DNA of 7,994 bases, from positions 1 through 7,994 of the forward strand of contig SKYC01000071.1 of NCBI GenBank assembly GCA_007128085.1. Direction: 5' to 3'. Positions 6,516 to 7,994 of this stretch are shown here, one piece after another; the stretch's first letter is position 1, and each line of letters starts with the position of its first letter. The position numbers and the translations under genes were made by a program. The notes beneath the pieces are model-generated. The model searched no databases. It had not been told where the DNA came from and saw only the letters and a list, made by a program, of their open reading frames with translations. This DNA is from Saprospiraceae bacterium (GTDB lineage Bacteria > Bacteroidota > Bacteroidia > Chitinophagales > Saprospiraceae).

Positions 6516-7634
6516 TCAAAATCTCGGACATAAATCGTGCTCGTTGTGATATTCACCCATCATCGAAAGAGATATTTCAAAAATCCCCTGTCTCTGGTTG
6601 TAGTGCTGTAAATCATCGAGTGAGAGATCGTAACTGAACCCAATACTGATGCCCTCTATTTCAAAACCGATTAAAAGGGATAAGTCCCTGACCTTATATT
6701 CTTCGAGTCGGTTGTTTACACGAGTAAAGATACCGAAATGAAGAAAACTGTTGTACGACTCATTGAGTAAAAATTTTGAACCCGTTCCAACAAGGAATTG
6801 AGTATGGGGTCCCTGAAACGAAGCAATGATCCTTGGACTCAGCCAGATGTCCGGCGCAATGCCCGTTTCTACACTGAGGTGTCCGATGTAATTTCTGTAT
6901 ATTTTACTTTCCGTGTCTCCGAAGTAGTCCGGTTCACTTGAGTCTTTGTAAAAGGAAATTTCGGGTGTGAGTAGATGCAGAATGGCTCCCCCGGCGTTCA
7001 TTCGAAATCCGTCCCCGGTCCTGAGGCTGTAATTGATTCCAATATTCAGATCGGCGTATGAGAAGTTGTTCTGCGGCAGGTGTTCATTGGTGGGTAATGT
7101 ATATGCATTGGCACCGTCGAACTGATCGTGAAATCGAATATTTTCGTAGTTGACATTTTGCTGATTCATTCCCAGAGAAAAACCGGCCGATAGAAATTGA
7201 GTGTGCTGCCCACTGAGGTTTTTGTGAAACGCTCCAACCAAAGAGAGGCTGGTTTTGCTGAAATCGAATTGCCCCACCCGGTCGCTCAAAAAATTGGCAC
7301 CCACGGAAAAAGCATCCATTCGGTTTCTATCTCTCCCCAATTCAAGTCTGGCGTCCCCGGAAAGCGCATAGGTTTTAAATGGGTTATCCAAAACGGCATT
7401 CCATTGGTTTCTGTGCTGTAGTGAAATGCGGTAGAGGGCATCGTATGCACCTGCCAGCGAGGGATTAAAAAAAGATGGACTGGAGTAGGCCTGAGAAAAG
7501 AGCAGATCCTGACTGTGTATTTTGCCCGTAGACAAACTTAGAAATAACAGACTTAGGAGTGCAATACTCTTCGCTGACCAGCTTGATAATCCAATTGCAT
7601 GGCAAACATGCTTTGCGAATCCGGTCATGGACAT
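6516..7634 (-). CDS. PorP/SprF-family type IX secretion-associated outer-membrane protein
   Basis: This is a complete 372-residue exported protein. After a long N-region, a hydrophobic stretch (about 23-36) leads to a likely cleavage site near Ser41-Gln42. The mature start has the family pattern FSQAY...FFNPSLAGAY (46-64), close to the FSQY...NPAYAG signature of PorP/SprF proteins. The rest alternates short polar and aromatic segments, as expected of a membrane beta-barrel, with repeated family-like phrases (FSVGANFLSDRVGQF, YADLNIGINYSLRTGDGF). It ends in Cys-Pro-Arg-Phe, the usual C-terminus of this family. SprF-like proteins hold or help secrete large adhesins or cargo of the type IX system at the cell surface. 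They are often next to such cargo genes; none is visible here, so the partner is unknown. ATG 7634 is taken as the start; Met3 is equally possible. No clear promoter was found upstream. Confidence 0.88.
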   Translation of the reverse strand: MSMTGFAKHVCHAIGLSSWSAKSIALLSLLFLSLSTGKIHSQDLLFSQAYSSPSFFNPSLAGAYDALYRISLQHRNQWNAVLDNPFKTYALSGDARLELGRDRNRMDAFSVGANFLSDRVGQFDFSKTSLSLVGAFHKNLSGQHTQFLSAGFSLGMNQQNVNYENIRFHDQFDGANAYTLPTNEHLPQNNFSYADLNIGINYSLRTGDGFRMNAGGAILHLLTPEISFYKDSSEPDYFGDTESKIYRNYIGHLSVETGIAPDIWLSPRIIASFQGPHTQFLVGTGSKFLLNESYNSFLHFGIFTRVNNRLEEYKVRDLSLLIGFEIEGISIGFSYDLSLDDLQHYNQRQGIFEISLSMMGEYHNEHDLCPRF

Positions 7635-7861
7635 TTTTAGTAATTTAGATATTTAAACTGTTGCGGATGGTTAAAATTATAAATTAACAAAAGACTTTAC
7701 TCCGGATTTTTCATGAGGGAGTGCATTCCAAGCCTAGACATAGTGTGCTGTGTATTTGAAGCACCTGTATTTCTGGCATTGAGCAGTGTCCAAAAAATCA
7801 TTAACTCGATTTTCTTGTGCCAATCCTCTGAGAAAAAATGAAGGAGGAAATAGCCTGCGAA

Positions 7862-7994
7862 TTACATAAACTTGTTGTCCCTCATCCACTGATCGTTGAA
7901 CACCTTTTTGACGTATCTGCTGCCGTGATCGTGTAAAACGACCACAACCACATCGCCTTTTTTCAATTGGTCCTTCATCTGAATGACCCCCGCC
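7862..7994 (-). CDS. C-terminal end of a PLP-dependent cysteine synthase / cystathionine beta-synthase-type enzyme (partial)
   Basis: Only the last 43 codons are inside the window; the rest lies beyond the right edge. The visible tail (GDVVVVVLHDHGSRYVKKVF, then NDQWMRDN) matches the end of the catalytic domain of fold-type II PLP enzymes of the cysteine synthase/CBS group, where a beta strand is followed by DHG(S/T)RY and a short amphipathic segment ending in WM. These enzymes make cysteine or cystathionine from serine or O-acetylserine. The protein stops three residues after MRDN, so it has no C-terminal regulatory CBS domain pair. The catalytic lysine cannot be checked. The stop lies 227 bp before the PorP-like gene on the same strand. 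Confidence 0.82.
   Translation of the reverse strand, partial: AGVIQMKDQLKKGDVVVVVLHDHGSRYVKKVFNDQWMRDNKFM

Noticed and set aside
7650..7695. AT-rich promoter candidates before the PorP-like gene
   Set aside because: The best -7-like string, TAATTTTA, lacks the final G and has no TTG at the right distance.
7692..7715. ACTCC / GGAGT inverted repeat upstream of the PorP-like gene
   Set aside because: Five pairs with a long loop and no uninterrupted T tract; chance level.
7792..7813. Possible terminator after the PLP enzyme (AAAATC / GATTTT hairpin before T run, minus strand)
   Set aside because: Only six pairs with a single G-C and an 8-nt loop; too weak to annotate in AT-rich DNA.
7843..7855. 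GGAGG-like Shine-Dalgarno on the plus strand
   Set aside because: No start codon at proper spacing and no open frame follows; the region is the 3' flank of a minus-strand gene.

Overview
The window is a mostly housekeeping stretch of a Bacteroidota (Bacteroidetes) chromosome. Several signs agree on this: a PorP/SprF-family outer-membrane protein with the terminal Cys-Pro-Arg-Phe end typical of that family, a lipoprotein M28 peptidase, a ClpC of Bacteroidota type, and several intergenic -7 boxes matching the TAnnTTTG consensus of this phylum. GC content looks moderate by eye. The exact class cannot be fixed from the sequence alone.

Layout. Positions 44-2183 hold two plus-strand genes: a secreted lipoprotein M28 metallopeptidase with an inserted PA domain, and a small zinc deaminase that closely resembles fungal Fcy1-type cytosine deaminase. 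They are 40 bp apart and end at a strong palindromic terminator (2224-2262) that is U-tailed in both directions. All other genes are on the minus strand. In their direction of transcription, right to left, they are: the last 43 codons of a PLP-dependent cysteine synthase/cystathionine beta-synthase-type enzyme (cut by the window edge); a 227-bp spacer (7635-7861) with no gene or clear promoter; a PorP/SprF-like protein followed by a probable terminator; a 402-bp spacer holding a probable promoter and a small ORF that looks frameshifted; clpC; and the translation operon infC-rpmI-rplT, which runs into the shared terminator.

How the genes work together. infC, rpmI and rplT form the classical IF3-L35-L20 operon. 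A near-perfect Bacteroidota promoter lies between clpC and infC, and a second perfect -7 box lies before rpmI, so the ribosomal-protein part can probably be made independently of IF3. infC has no ATG; its reading frame opens at TTG just after an in-frame stop, and the predicted leader is only about 10-15 nt. ClpC is an intact Hsp100 unfoldase with a ClpP-docking motif. The peptidase and deaminase may be co-transcribed, but no shared pathway is evident.

I see no CRISPR array, tRNA, rRNA, insertion sequence, phage gene or toxin-antitoxin pair, and nothing that clearly amounts to a new multi-gene system. The points most worth a second look are the Fcy1-like deaminase in a bacterium, the non-AUG infC start on a nearly leaderless transcript, and the frameshifted small ORF with its own promoter just upstream of clpC.
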